A stretch of 55,525 nt of DNA, taken from contig JAUXRI010000199.1 of NCBI GenBank assembly GCA_030681895.1, positions 1-55,525 of the forward strand, written 5' to 3'. How positions within the stretch are numbered: the first letter of the stretch is position 1; each line of letters opens with the position of its first letter. Source of the stretch: Myxococcales bacterium. GTDB lineage: Bacteria; Myxococcota; Myxococcia; Myxococcales; Myxococcaceae. A program made the position numbers and the translations under genes. The notes under the pieces are model-generated. The model saw only the letters and a program-made list of their open reading frames with translations. It was not told the DNA's origin and ran no database searches. Below, piece after piece: positions 32,228 through 41,164 of the stretch.

Positions 32228-33558
32228 AGACGACGCTCCAGGGCTGGGGCGCACAGCGGCGCGTCGAGTGCGACGTGCACAGTCCGCAGACGACGACTGA
32301 GGTGACGGCGCTCCTCGACGCTGCAGGCACGCTCGCGCGAGGCCTGGGGCGCAGCTACGGCGACGCCGCGCTCAACGAGCACCGGCGCGTGGTGTCGATG
32401 ACGCGGCTCGACCGCTACCTCGCGTTCGACGAAGCGACGGGCGTGCTGCGCGCGGAAGCCGGGGTCAGCCTCGAGCAGGTGCTGCGCGACTTCGGGCCGC
32501 GGGGCTTCCTTCCAGCCGTCACACCCGGCACCAAGTTCGTCACGCTCGGCGGCTGCATCGCCAACGACGTGCACGGCAAGGCGCACCACGCGCAGGGCTC
32601 GTTCCTCTCGAGCGTCGACTCGTTCCGCGTCGTCACCGCGACCGGCGCCACCGTCACCGCGAGCCGAACCGAGAACGCCGACCTCTTCTTCGCCAGCTTC
32701 GGCGGCATGGGCCTGCTGGGCATCATCACCGACGTGACGCTGAAGCTCCGCCGCGTCGAGACGACGTACTTCCGCCAGCAGGCCATCGTCGTCGGTGACC
32801 TCGACGCGATGCTCGACGCCCTCGCGGAGCACGACGCGACGTCGCCCTACTCGGTCGCGTATGTCGACCCGCTCGCGACGGGCCGCTCCCTGGGCAAGGG
32901 CGTGTTGACGGTCGGCGACCACGCCTCGCTGGCCGACCTGCCGAAGGCGTTCGCGACGCACCCGCTCCACGTCGCGGGCCCGAGCCGCCTCGGCGTGCCC
33001 TTCGAGTTGCCAGAGCTCACCTTGAACCCGCTCACCATTCGGGTCGTGAACCAGGTGATTCAGGCCGTGCTGCGCGGCGCGAAGCCGGTGAGCCACGCCG
33101 AGTCATTCTTCTATCCACTCGATGCCATCGGCGACTGGAACCGCGGCTATGGGAAGCGCGGCTTCATTCAGTACCAGTTCGTCGTGCCGCTCGACGGCGG
33201 CCGTCAGACGTTGCGCGCGCTGCTCGAGGCCATCGTGTCGAGCGGCCAGCTTCCGTTCCTCAACATCCTGAAGCGCATGGGGCCGTCGAACGAGGCGCCG
33301 CTGTCGTTCCCGATGAAGGGCTACACCTTCGCCATCGACTTTCCGGTGCGTGACGGCCTCGTGGCGCTGACGCGACGGCTCGACGCGATGGTGGCCGACG
33401 CAGGCGGGCGCACGTACCTGGGCAAAGACTCGTGGCTCGACGCGGCGACGTTTCGCCGCATGTACGCGCGGCTGCCCGAGTGGCTGGCTGTGAAACGACG
33501 GTGGGACCCGCACGGCCTCTTCACCTCGGACCTCGGCCGTCGGCTCGACATCGGCTAA
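32224..33558 (+). CDS. FAD-binding oxidoreductase, DprE1-like
   Basis: A protein of 444 residues. ARGLGRSYGDAALN (about residues 38-51) and TLGGCIANDVHGKAHHAQGS (about 106-125) are the FAD-pyrophosphate region in the form seen in DprE1, the decaprenylphosphoryl-ribose 2'-oxidase; the SFGGMGLLGIITDVTLKL segment follows. A C-terminal domain with GYTFAIDFPVRDG and YLGKDSWLDAATFRRMY completes the fold. Homologues outside actinobacteria oxidise related polyprenyl sugars or other alcohols. No DprE2-like reductase is adjacent, so a full epimerase pathway is not shown. It is translationally coupled to the K+ channel. Confidence 0.83.
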   Translation: MKTTLQGWGAQRRVECDVHSPQTTTEVTALLDAAGTLARGLGRSYGDAALNEHRRVVSMTRLDRYLAFDEATGVLRAEAGVSLEQVLRDFGPRGFLPAVTPGTKFVTLGGCIANDVHGKAHHAQGSFLSSVDSFRVVTATGATVTASRTENADLFFASFGGMGLLGIITDVTLKLRRVETTYFRQQAIVVGDLDAMLDALAEHDATSPYSVAYVDPLATGRSLGKGVLTVGDHASLADLPKAFATHPLHVAGPSRLGVPFELPELTLNPLTIRVVNQVIQAVLRGAKPVSHAESFFYPLDAIGDWNRGYGKRGFIQYQFVVPLDGGRQTLRALLEAIVSSGQLPFLNILKRMGPSNEAPLSFPMKGYTFAIDFPVRDGLVALTRRLDAMVADAGGRTYLGKDSWLDAATFRRMYARLPEWLAVKRRWDPHGLFTSDLGRRLDIG

Positions 33559-33567
33559 GCGGCGCGC

Positions 33568-34041
33568 ATGCGATTCTGGGTGATGAAGAGCGAGCCTGAT
33601 GTCTTCTCCATCGACGACCTGAAGCGGGAGAAGAAGACGGGCTGGGACAGCGTGCGCAACTACCAGGCACGCAACTCGATGCGCGACGACATGCAGGTCG
33701 GCGACCTGGTGCTCTACTACCACTCGAACGCCGAGCCCTCGGGCGTCGCGGGCGTGGCGAAGGTGGTGGGCCCTGCCATCGCCGACCCGACGCAGTTCGA
33801 CCGCAAGAGCGACTACTACGACGAGGCCAGCAAGAAGGACGCGCCGACGTGGCTGATGGTGACGGTGGGCTTCGTCGAGAAGTTCGCGAGCGTCATTCCC
33901 CTCGAGGCGCTCAAGGCCGAGAAGGCGCTCGCTGGCATGCCGTTGATCCAGAAGGGCCAGCGCCTGTCGGTGATGCCGCTGTCGAAGGAGCACTTCGTGA
34001 AGGTGCTCTCGATGGCGGGAGCGAAGACGTCGGTCTCCTGA
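33568..34041 (+). CDS. EVE domain protein
   Basis: A protein of 157 residues, essentially one EVE domain. FWVMKSEPDVFSIDDLK, then GWDSVRNYQARNSMRDDMQV, VLYYHSNAEPSGVAGVAKVV and TWLMVTVGFVEKF are its hallmarks. EVE (PUA-like) domains bind modified bases in DNA or RNA and occur in restriction and RNA-modification contexts; this stand-alone type is THYN1-like and widespread. It starts nine bases after the oxidase gene and ends one base from the convergent cusA-like stop. Confidence 0.93.
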   Translation: MRFWVMKSEPDVFSIDDLKREKKTGWDSVRNYQARNSMRDDMQVGDLVLYYHSNAEPSGVAGVAKVVGPAIADPTQFDRKSDYYDEASKKDAPTWLMVTVGFVEKFASVIPLEALKAEKALAGMPLIQKGQRLSVMPLSKEHFVKVLSMAGAKTSVS

Positions 34042-34042
34042 G

Positions 34043-37000
34043 TCAGGTCGTGACGAACTCGGGCACGACGACCGGCGCGGGAGCAGCCGCCCGCCGCAGC
34101 CACAACAGGTAGACCGCCGGGTACACCAACAGCTCCAACGCGAAGCTCGTCACCAGCCCGCCCACCATCGGCGCGGCGATGCGCTTCATCAGGTCGGCGC
34201 CCGTGCCCGTCGACCACATGATGGGGAGCAGGCCCAACATCGCCGCGCAGACCGTCATCGCCTTGGGCCGCACGCGCTTCACCGCGCCGTGCACGATGGC
34301 CTCGACCCGGTCAGCCTCGGTGTTCAACGCGCCACGCGCACGGGCGTCGGCCACCGAGAGGTCGAGGAACAACAACATGAAGACGCCCGTCTCAGCGTCG
34401 AGGCCCATCAACGCGATGAGGCCGACCCACACCGCGATGGACATGTTGTAGCCGAGCACGTTGAGCAGCAGCAGCGCGCCGACGGCCGAGAACGGCACCG
34501 CCAACATCACGAGTGAGGCTTTGAAGGCTGATTTCGTATTCAGGTACAGCAACCCGAAGACGAGCAGCAACGTGAGGGGAAGAATGAGCGTCAGGCGCTC
34601 CTTCACGCGCAGCATGTTCTCGTATTGGCCGCTCCAGACGACGGCGTAGCCGGGCGGCACGGTGACCTGGCTCGCCACCGCCTGCTTCGCGTGCTCGACG
34701 TACCCGCCGATGTCGACCTTCGAGGTGTCGAAGTCGACGTAGACGTAGCCGGCCAGCAGCCCGTTCTCGTCTCGAATCATCGACGGCCCGGTGGTGAGCC
34801 GAACGTCGGCGATGGCTGAGAAGGGAATCGTGCCTTTTCCACCGGGGAGCGGCACCAGCACCCGCTCGAGAGACTTCACGTCTTCGCGATAGTCGCGCGC
34901 GTACCGAACCGTGATGCCGTACCGCTCGCGGCCCTCGACAGTGACGCTCTGCACGTCGCCGCCGACCGCGGTCATCACCATCATGTTCGCGTCGTCGACC
35001 GACAGGCCGTAGCGCGCGAGCTGGTCGCGCTTGAGCTCGAAGTCGAGGAAGTACCCGCCCGCGACGCGCTCGGCATACGCGCTGCGGGTGCCCGGCACCT
35101 TCGCCACGGCCGCCTCCATCTCGAGCCCGATGCGCTCGATGGTGGCGAGGTCGGCGCCCATGATCTTGATGCCCACCGGCGTACGAATGCCCGTCGACAA
35201 CATGTCGAGCCGCCCTTTGATGGGCATCGTCCACGCGTTCGAGATGCCTGGCAGGCGCAGCTTCGCGTCCAGCTCCTCTTCGAGCGCGGCCTCGGTGATG
35301 CGGTCACGCCAGAAGGGCCGAAGCCCGCGCTTGAGCCACTCCGGAGCCCATGACGAATACCACCGCGGCGTCTCACGCCACTCGCGCTCGGGCCGCAGCG
35401 TGATGGTCGTCTCCATCATCGTGAAGGGCGCCGGGTCGGTCGAGGTGTTGGCGCGGCCCGCCTTCCCGAAGACGCGCTGCACCTCGGGCACACTGCGAAG
35501 GAGCTTGTCCTGCACCTGGAGCACCTGCTGTGCCTCGGCGACCGACATGCCCGGCTGCACCGCCGACGGCATGAACAACAAGGTGCCTTCCCGCAGCGGC
35601 GGCATGAACTCGGAGCCGAGCGCGAGGTACAGGGGCACCGAGGTGGCGACGACGGCCGCGGCGGCGAGGATGGTGGCCTTCGGGTGGCGCAATACGAAGC
35701 GGCACGGGCCTTCATAGAGACGGTGCAGCAACCGGCTGACCGGGTGACGCTCTTCGGCGCGGTACTGACCGACCAGCAGCGCCGTCGCGATGGACGCCAG
35801 CCAGCGCGGCTTGAAGGTGAAGGGGTCGATGCGTGCGAACAGCATGCGGAGCGCGGGGTCGAGCGTGATGGCGAGCAGCGCAGCGATGGCCATCGCGAGG
35901 TTCTTCGAGAAGGCGAGCGGCCTGAAGAGCCGGCCCTCCTGGTCGACGAGCGTGAAGACCGGCATGAACGCGACGGCGATGACGAGGAGCGAGAAGAAGA
36001 CGCCAGGTCCCACCTCGAGCAGCGCCGCGAGCCGCACCTGGTAGAAGTCGCCTTTCTTTCCTCCCTCGACCCACTGGTGAATGCGGTTGTACGCGTTCTC
36101 CACCTCGACGATGGCGCCGTCGACCAGCACGCCGATGGAGATGGCGATGCCGGCCAGCGACATGAGGTTGGCGTTGAGCCCCATCAGCTTCATCGGAATG
36201 AAGGCCAGCGCCACCGACACCGGAATGGTGATGATGGGCACGATGGACGAGGGAAAATGCCAGAGGAACAGCAAGATGATGATGGAGACGATGATCATCT
36301 CTTCGATGAGCTTGTCCTTCACCGTCTCGATGGCCGAGAGGATGAGCTCGGAGCGGTCGTAGGTCGTCACCACCTCGACGCCTGCGGGCATCGACGGCTT
36401 GAGTTCCTGCAGCCGCTGCTTCACGCGCTCGATGACGGCGAGGGCGTTCTCTCCCTGGCGCATCACCACGATGCCGCCCACCACGTCGCCTTCGCCATCG
36501 AGGTCGGTGATGCCTCGGCGCATCTCGGGCCCGAGCGTGACGGTGGCGACGTTCTTCACGGTGACGGGCGTGCCGCCTTCACTCGTGAGCACGAGCTGCT
36601 CGAGGTCCTCCACCGTCTTCACGTAGCCGCGGCCACGCACCATGTACTCGCGGCCCGAGAGCTCGACGAGGCGTCCTCCGACGTCGTTGTTGCCGGTGCG
36701 CACTGCAGAGATGACCGACTCGAGGCTCAAGCCGTACGAGGCGAGCGCGTTCGGGTTGACGTTGACCTGGTACTGCCGAACCTGGCCGCCGACGGTCGCG
36801 ACCTCCGACACGCCCGGCACCGACTGGAGCGCGGTGCGCAGAAACCAGTCCTGATAGCTGCGCAGCTCGTCTGACGCGTGTTTGCCCGTTCGGTCGACGA
36901 GCGCGTACTGGAAGACCCAGCCCACGCTCGTTGCATCGGGGCCGAGTTCGGTGCGAACGCCGGCAGGCAGCTGCGACTGAATCTTCGAGAGGTACTCGAG

Positions 37001-37327
37001 CACCCGGCTCCGCGCCCAGTACGGGTCGGTGCCGTCGTCGAAGATGACGTAGACGAAGCTGAAGCCGAAGTCGGAGAAGCCGCGAATGCCCTTCACGTGC
37101 GGCGCACCGAGGAGCGCGCTGACGATGGGGTACGTCACCTGGTCTTCGATGAGGTCGGGGCTGCGGTCCCACTTCGAATAGACGATGACCTGCGTGTCCG
37201 AGAGGTCGGGCAGCGCGTCGAGCGGGATGGTCCGCATCGAGTACCAGGAGAACGCGAGCGCGATGATGGTGAGCGCGATGACGAGGTACCGGTGCTCCGC
37301 CGAGAACCGAATGACGGCGCGAATCAC
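34043..37327 (-). CDS. Heavy-metal efflux RND pump (CusA/CzcA family)
   Basis: A protein of 1094 residues, a full-length RND transporter with twelve expected membrane helices. FLWHFPSSIVPIITIPVSV precedes the proton-relay helix with IGVLVDGAIVEVENAYNR; the second half has PFSAVGALLLLNVLGYNMSI. Periplasmic landmarks FTMMETTITLRPE and RLDMLSTGIRTPVGIK match the copper/silver (CusA) branch and retain Met residues of the kind used as metal stepping stones. It would pump Cu(I)/Ag(I) or a related ion through the CusB-like adaptor and the fused TolC protein upstream in the same operon. The start overlaps the adaptor stop by four bases. Confidence 0.93.
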   Translation of the reverse strand: MIRAVIRFSAEHRYLVIALTIIALAFSWYSMRTIPLDALPDLSDTQVIVYSKWDRSPDLIEDQVTYPIVSALLGAPHVKGIRGFSDFGFSFVYVIFDDGTDPYWARSRVLEYLSKIQSQLPAGVRTELGPDATSVGWVFQYALVDRTGKHASDELRSYQDWFLRTALQSVPGVSEVATVGGQVRQYQVNVNPNALASYGLSLESVISAVRTGNNDVGGRLVELSGREYMVRGRGYVKTVEDLEQLVLTSEGGTPVTVKNVATVTLGPEMRRGITDLDGEGDVVGGIVVMRQGENALAVIERVKQRLQELKPSMPAGVEVVTTYDRSELILSAIETVKDKLIEEMIIVSIIILLFLWHFPSSIVPIITIPVSVALAFIPMKLMGLNANLMSLAGIAISIGVLVDGAIVEVENAYNRIHQWVEGGKKGDFYQVRLAALLEVGPGVFFSLLVIAVAFMPVFTLVDQEGRLFRPLAFSKNLAMAIAALLAITLDPALRMLFARIDPFTFKPRWLASIATALLVGQYRAEERHPVSRLLHRLYEGPCRFVLRHPKATILAAAAVVATSVPLYLALGSEFMPPLREGTLLFMPSAVQPGMSVAEAQQVLQVQDKLLRSVPEVQRVFGKAGRANTSTDPAPFTMMETTITLRPEREWRETPRWYSSWAPEWLKRGLRPFWRDRITEAALEEELDAKLRLPGISNAWTMPIKGRLDMLSTGIRTPVGIKIMGADLATIERIGLEMEAAVAKVPGTRSAYAERVAGGYFLDFELKRDQLARYGLSVDDANMMVMTAVGGDVQSVTVEGRERYGITVRYARDYREDVKSLERVLVPLPGGKGTIPFSAIADVRLTTGPSMIRDENGLLAGYVYVDFDTSKVDIGGYVEHAKQAVASQVTVPPGYAVVWSGQYENMLRVKERLTLILPLTLLLVFGLLYLNTKSAFKASLVMLAVPFSAVGALLLLNVLGYNMSIAVWVGLIALMGLDAETGVFMLLFLDLSVADARARGALNTEADRVEAIVHGAVKRVRPKAMTVCAAMLGLLPIMWSTGTGADLMKRIAAPMVGGLVTSFALELLVYPAVYLLWLRRAAAPAPVVVPEFVTT

Positions 37328-38733
37328 GGAGCGCGCTCCTTCAGCGTCGCGTCGTCGACGGCCGCCTCCTCCGGGAGCTTCGGCGGGCTCATTCTCGCCA
37401 GCGACGCGCGCAGCCTCGACTCGGAGTCGATGAGGAAGTTGGCGCGCGTCACCACCGCGTCACCTTCGCTGAGCCCCTCGAGCACCTCGGCGAACTCGCG
37501 CCCCACCTCGCCCACCGTCACCCGCCTCGGCTCGAACCGGCCTTCGTCTCTCGAGAGGAAGACGACGTCATCGGCGCCGCTGCGAATGAGCGCGTCGGCT
37601 GGAACTCGCAGCACGTCGTTCGCCGGGCGCGCGATGGTCACCTCACCGAACATCTCGGGTCGGAGCGCGCCGTCGGCGTTCGCGAAGGCGAGGCGCACGC
37701 GCGTGGTGCGGGTCTTCGGGTCGAGCAGCGGGTCGATGAAGAGCACCGTGCCGTCGAAGTGTTTGCCGGGAAACGCGCTCAACGTGAGCCGGGCCGTGAG
37801 CCCTGGAGAGACGAAGCGCAGCTCGGTCTCGTACACCTCGGCGAGCACCCACACCGTCGAGAGGTCGACGACTTCGTACGGCATCGCGCCGGCCTCGAGC
37901 CGGGTGCCTTCGACGAGCTCCTTGCGGGTGATGACGCCGCTCGCCGGAGAGACGAACGTGACGGCCCTCGCCGCAGTGCCTTCGCGTTCCAACCGTTGCA
38001 GTTCTGCCTCGGGCACGTCCCAGAGCTCGAGCTTGCGCCTCGACGCGGCCACCATGCCGGGCGACTGGGCCCTCGACGCGATGAGGAACTCGTTCTCGGC
38101 GGCCAGCACCTCGGGGCTGTACATCGCGAAGAGCGGCTGGCCTTTGCGCACCGACTTGCCGACGAAGTCGACGAAGACGCGCTCGACGTAGCCGGGCACC
38201 TTCACGTTGACGCGGCGCACGCGGGTCTCGTCGACGCTGACTCGCGCCACGGTGCGAAGTGCTCCGCCGACGGGGCCGCGGTCGACGCGCGTGGTGCGAA
38301 GTCCGATGAGCTGCTGGCGCGTGACGTCGAGCTCGACGATCGCCAGCCCATCGACTTCGCGCTTCGACGTCGTCTCGCCTTCGACGACCTCCTTCGAGGG
38401 GACGGGCGCGTCGGGCGACTTCACCAGCCTCATGTTGCAGATGGGGCACAGGCCGGCCTGGTCACTCACGACGGTGGGGTGCATCGGGCAGTGGAACTGC
38501 GGCGCCGCTTCGACGGCGTCGACCGGTCGCTCGAGCGTCACCAGCTTCATGTTGCAGATGGGACACAGGCCGGGCTGGTCGCTCACGACGGTGGGGTGCA
38601 TCGGGCAGTGGTACTTCGGCGCCTCCGACACCGAGCCGACCGGTTGCTCGGCGCGATGCGCGAGCACGACCCCGAGCGGGATTGCGATGGCGGCGGTGAC
38701 GACGATGATGAGCACTGCACGAAGCCGCTTCAC
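37324..38733 (-). CDS. RND adaptor (CusB-like) with two heavy-metal-binding modules
   Basis: A protein of 469 residues. A signal anchor (RAVLIIVVTAAIAIPLGVVLA) is followed by two near-identical metal-binding modules, YHCPMHPTVVSDQPGLCPIC at about 41-60 and its copy at 80-99, each with two Cys, two His and Met. Membrane-fusion domains follow (LRTVARVSVDETRVRRVNVK, GYVERVFVDFVGKSVRKGQP, SPASGVITRKELVEG). The adaptor links the RND pump to the outer-membrane channel and its modules probably hand metal to the pump; one module is usual. The gene overlaps the fused TolC gene upstream and the pump gene downstream by four bases each. Confidence 0.92.
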   Translation of the reverse strand: MKRLRAVLIIVVTAAIAIPLGVVLAHRAEQPVGSVSEAPKYHCPMHPTVVSDQPGLCPICNMKLVTLERPVDAVEAAPQFHCPMHPTVVSDQAGLCPICNMRLVKSPDAPVPSKEVVEGETTSKREVDGLAIVELDVTRQQLIGLRTTRVDRGPVGGALRTVARVSVDETRVRRVNVKVPGYVERVFVDFVGKSVRKGQPLFAMYSPEVLAAENEFLIASRAQSPGMVAASRRKLELWDVPEAELQRLEREGTAARAVTFVSPASGVITRKELVEGTRLEAGAMPYEVVDLSTVWVLAEVYETELRFVSPGLTARLTLSAFPGKHFDGTVLFIDPLLDPKTRTTRVRLAFANADGALRPEMFGEVTIARPANDVLRVPADALIRSGADDVVFLSRDEGRFEPRRVTVGEVGREFAEVLEGLSEGDAVVTRANFLIDSESRLRASLARMSPPKLPEEAAVDDATLKERAP

Positions 38734-40568
38734 ATGCCCTCCTTCGGCACGCTCGATGAGGGCGTCGCGCTCGGCGCGGCGCTACCCATCTGCACTCCGG
38801 CGACCGTCACCTCGGAAAGGGAGAGCTCGTCCTGCGCGATGGCGAGCCTCCAGGCATCGGCGAGCACCACGTACGAGGCGTCGAGCACACCGATGGTGGC
38901 CGACGTGGCATCGAGCACCGACGAGAAGGGCACCTTGCCGATGCGGTACTGCGTCAGGGTCGCCGTCGAGGTGGCCTCGGCGTCAGCGCGCAGGCTGTCC
39001 TGCGACGTGCGCCACACCTGTGAGAGCGCAGCCCAGACCGCGAGCCGTTGGGCGACGCGCAGCCGAACGAGCTGCTCGACGGCCTCGACGTTCTTGCTGG
39101 CGGAGTCGAACACCGCGTTCGCCTCGGCGACGCCGCGCGCCTGCTTGCTCCCCGCAAAGATCGGCAACGGCACGCCGAGCGTGACGGTCCACATCGGCGC
39201 GAGGCGGCCTCGCACCATGACGCCCGCGCCGACCGAGAGGTCTGGCAGCGCCTGCTTCGCGCTGAGCGCCTTGCCGTGCTCTGCGCCGCGAGTGGCTGCG
39301 CGCGCCGCGAGGACCTCGGGGCTGCGTTCGAGCGCGGCGGTGACGGCGGCCTCTTCGGCAGGCGGCACCGGAAACGCGAGCGACGCGAAAGGAGCGCCGT
39401 CGACACGCGCATCGAGCGGCCGTCCACGAAGCCGGTTGAGCGCCTGACGCTGCAGCGTCACCTCGACCTCGGCCACCACCCGTTGCTGCCCGAGGCGGGC
39501 CAGCTCGAGCCGCGCACGCAAGATGTCGGACTGCGGGCCCTCGTTCGACTCGTAGCGGCTCGACGCGACGGCCACGGCCTGCTCCAGCAACGTCGTCAGC
39601 GTCGACAGCAGCTCGAGCCGCGCACGCGCCACCTGCATCGACACGTACGCGCGGCGCACGTCGGCGATGGTGGAGAGCCGGGTGCGCTCGAGCGCGAGCT
39701 GACGCTGGCTCACGTCGACGCTCGCGACCGCGCCACGCAGGCCCGCCTTCCCCGGGAACGGGATGGTCTGCGACGCCATGAAGAGCACCCAGCTCGTCTC
39801 CATCATGCCGACCTGCCACGAGGTGAAGGTGTCGTTCTGCACGCCGACCTGCAGCATCGGGTCAGCCCACGACTCGGCCTGAGGCACCCGCTCCTGCGCG
39901 GCCACCACGTCAGCGCGCGCCTGGTCGAGCTCGGGCCGCGTCGCGAGCGCCTCGTCGATGAACGTCGCCAGCGCGCCGTCGGCCTGTTGGGCACTCGCGA
40001 CGGTGCTCGCGAGCGCGACGACGAGCGCCACCCCGGAGAACTTCCGCGCGGCGAGCACGCCACCGCCGACCGCAAATCCAGCTGCGAGCGCGAGCACACC
40101 CCAGACGCCGACGCAGGTGCTGGCCATCGACGCCGTCAGCAGGCCGAACCCCAGGGCCGTCGCGAGGCGGGGCAGCGAAAAATGCTTCTCGAACGCCCAG
40201 ATGCTGATGAGGGCGCCGGCCGCGGCTCCACCCAGCGCACTGCTGCCCAGACAGAGCTTCATGCACCAAGGCCCCGCGCAGGCGTGGCCGACGCGCGCGG
40301 TGCAGAGGACGAGTCCAAGCGGCAGGGCTCCCGCTGCGATGCCCAGCGCGGTGGCGCGCGGCAGGCCGTGGCCGAACCACAACGCAGCGACCGCCAGCAG
40401 CATCAACCCGCCGCCCACCAGCATCGTCGTCACCGGCTTCACGGCGAGCGCGGCGGCCGGCACTGCGAGCACCAGAATCGGCAGCGCGCCAAGGAGCGCT
40501 CTGCGCAGACGGCTCCATTCATAGGCCCGCCTGGCGTGCTGCTCGAGCGGGTGACGGCTCAGCTCCAT
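38730..40568 (-). CDS. Fusion: Cys-rich six-TM domain plus TolC-type outer-membrane factor
   Basis: A protein of 612 residues. Residues 1-170 are multi-spanning, with HACAGPWCMKLC at 96-106 and a further Cys at 152, and align position for position with the separate protein at 40619-41164. Residues 171-193 (VLAARKFSGVALVVALASTV then ASA) look like a signal peptide, and the remainder is a TolC/CusC-type factor (PELDQARADVVAAQERVPQA, SILRARLELA-like coiled repeats, FSSVLDATSATIGVLDASY). A GTG at codon 171 (40058) could start the channel part alone. So either the two proteins are truly fused or the channel uses the internal start. No stop separates them. Confidence 0.85.
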   Translation of the reverse strand: MELSRHPLEQHARRAYEWSRLRRALLGALPILVLAVPAAALAVKPVTTMLVGGGLMLLAVAALWFGHGLPRATALGIAAGALPLGLVLCTARVGHACAGPWCMKLCLGSSALGGAAAGALISIWAFEKHFSLPRLATALGFGLLTASMASTCVGVWGVLALAAGFAVGGGVLAARKFSGVALVVALASTVASAQQADGALATFIDEALATRPELDQARADVVAAQERVPQAESWADPMLQVGVQNDTFTSWQVGMMETSWVLFMASQTIPFPGKAGLRGAVASVDVSQRQLALERTRLSTIADVRRAYVSMQVARARLELLSTLTTLLEQAVAVASSRYESNEGPQSDILRARLELARLGQQRVVAEVEVTLQRQALNRLRGRPLDARVDGAPFASLAFPVPPAEEAAVTAALERSPEVLAARAATRGAEHGKALSAKQALPDLSVGAGVMVRGRLAPMWTVTLGVPLPIFAGSKQARGVAEANAVFDSASKNVEAVEQLVRLRVAQRLAVWAALSQVWRTSQDSLRADAEATSTATLTQYRIGKVPFSSVLDATSATIGVLDASYVVLADAWRLAIAQDELSLSEVTVAGVQMGSAAPSATPSSSVPKEGM

Positions 40569-40618
40569 GTCTGAGGTAGGCGCGAGCCGCGCTCAGCGTG
40601 ACCTGCCCCTTTGGGCGT

Positions 40619-41164
40619 TCAGCTTCGAGCGAAGGTGCGGCGCACGACTTGCGGAATGAGCCCCGCCGAGAATCCCCCGACGAGCGCGAGCACGCCCGAG
40701 GCTCCCACGCACGAGCAGCCCATGGCGCCGGTGAGCACCGCCATCGTCGAGGCCGCAGCCCAGAAGCCCCAGCCGAGCTTCAATCGCGTCGCGACGATGG
40801 AGACGACGAGCCCGGCGGTGACGCCACCAGCAGTGCACGCGGGGACACAGAGCGTCGAACAGTGGCCTCCAGCGCACCCGTGACCTGCGTTCGCGACGAG
40901 GGCGAAGACGAGGGGAATGAGCCCAGACAAGACGCCGGGAAGGACGGCGCGGTGAAGGTCGCGGCCTCGCCACAACAACACCACGCCGGTCACGAACAGC
41001 AGGCCACCGAAGAGCGCCGCAGACGAAGGCCTCCTTCCGAGCAGCATGGCCACGGCGGCGACCAGCAGCACGGGCGCGGCACCAGCGAGGCTCCGGCCCA
41101 GCCGGGCCCGCTCGTATCGGCGTCGAGCCACTCGCGCGAGGGCCGTCAGGTCAGTCGAGTCCAT
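40619..41164 (-). CDS. Cys-rich six-TM protein, putative anti-sigma factor / metal sensor
   Basis: A protein of 181 residues with about six hydrophobic helices and the Cys/His cluster GHGCAGGHCSTLC (94-106), another Cys at 110, and CSC at 150-152. It follows an ECF sigma gene whose last codons it overlaps by 14 bases, the usual arrangement for an anti-sigma factor. Six-TM anti-sigma factors of the NrsF (DUF1109) kind with paired Cys sense metals in Caulobacter; this protein has that architecture but I cannot confirm homology. The Cys cluster plausibly binds Cu/Ag and releases the sigma factor. The start at 41164 is preferred to one seven codons upstream. Confidence 0.65.
   Translation of the reverse strand: MDSTDLTALARVARRRYERARLGRSLAGAAPVLLVAAVAMLLGRRPSSAALFGGLLFVTGVVLLWRGRDLHRAVLPGVLSGLIPLVFALVANAGHGCAGGHCSTLCVPACTAGGVTAGLVVSIVATRLKLGWGFWAAASTMAVLTGAMGCSCVGASGVLALVGGFSAGLIPQVVRRTFARS

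Noticed and set aside
35684..36874. Plus-strand open frame of nearly 400 codons inside the CusA-like gene
   Set aside because: His/Asp/Arg-rich composition typical of a reverse-frame shadow; the minus-strand protein is a full, motif-complete RND pump.
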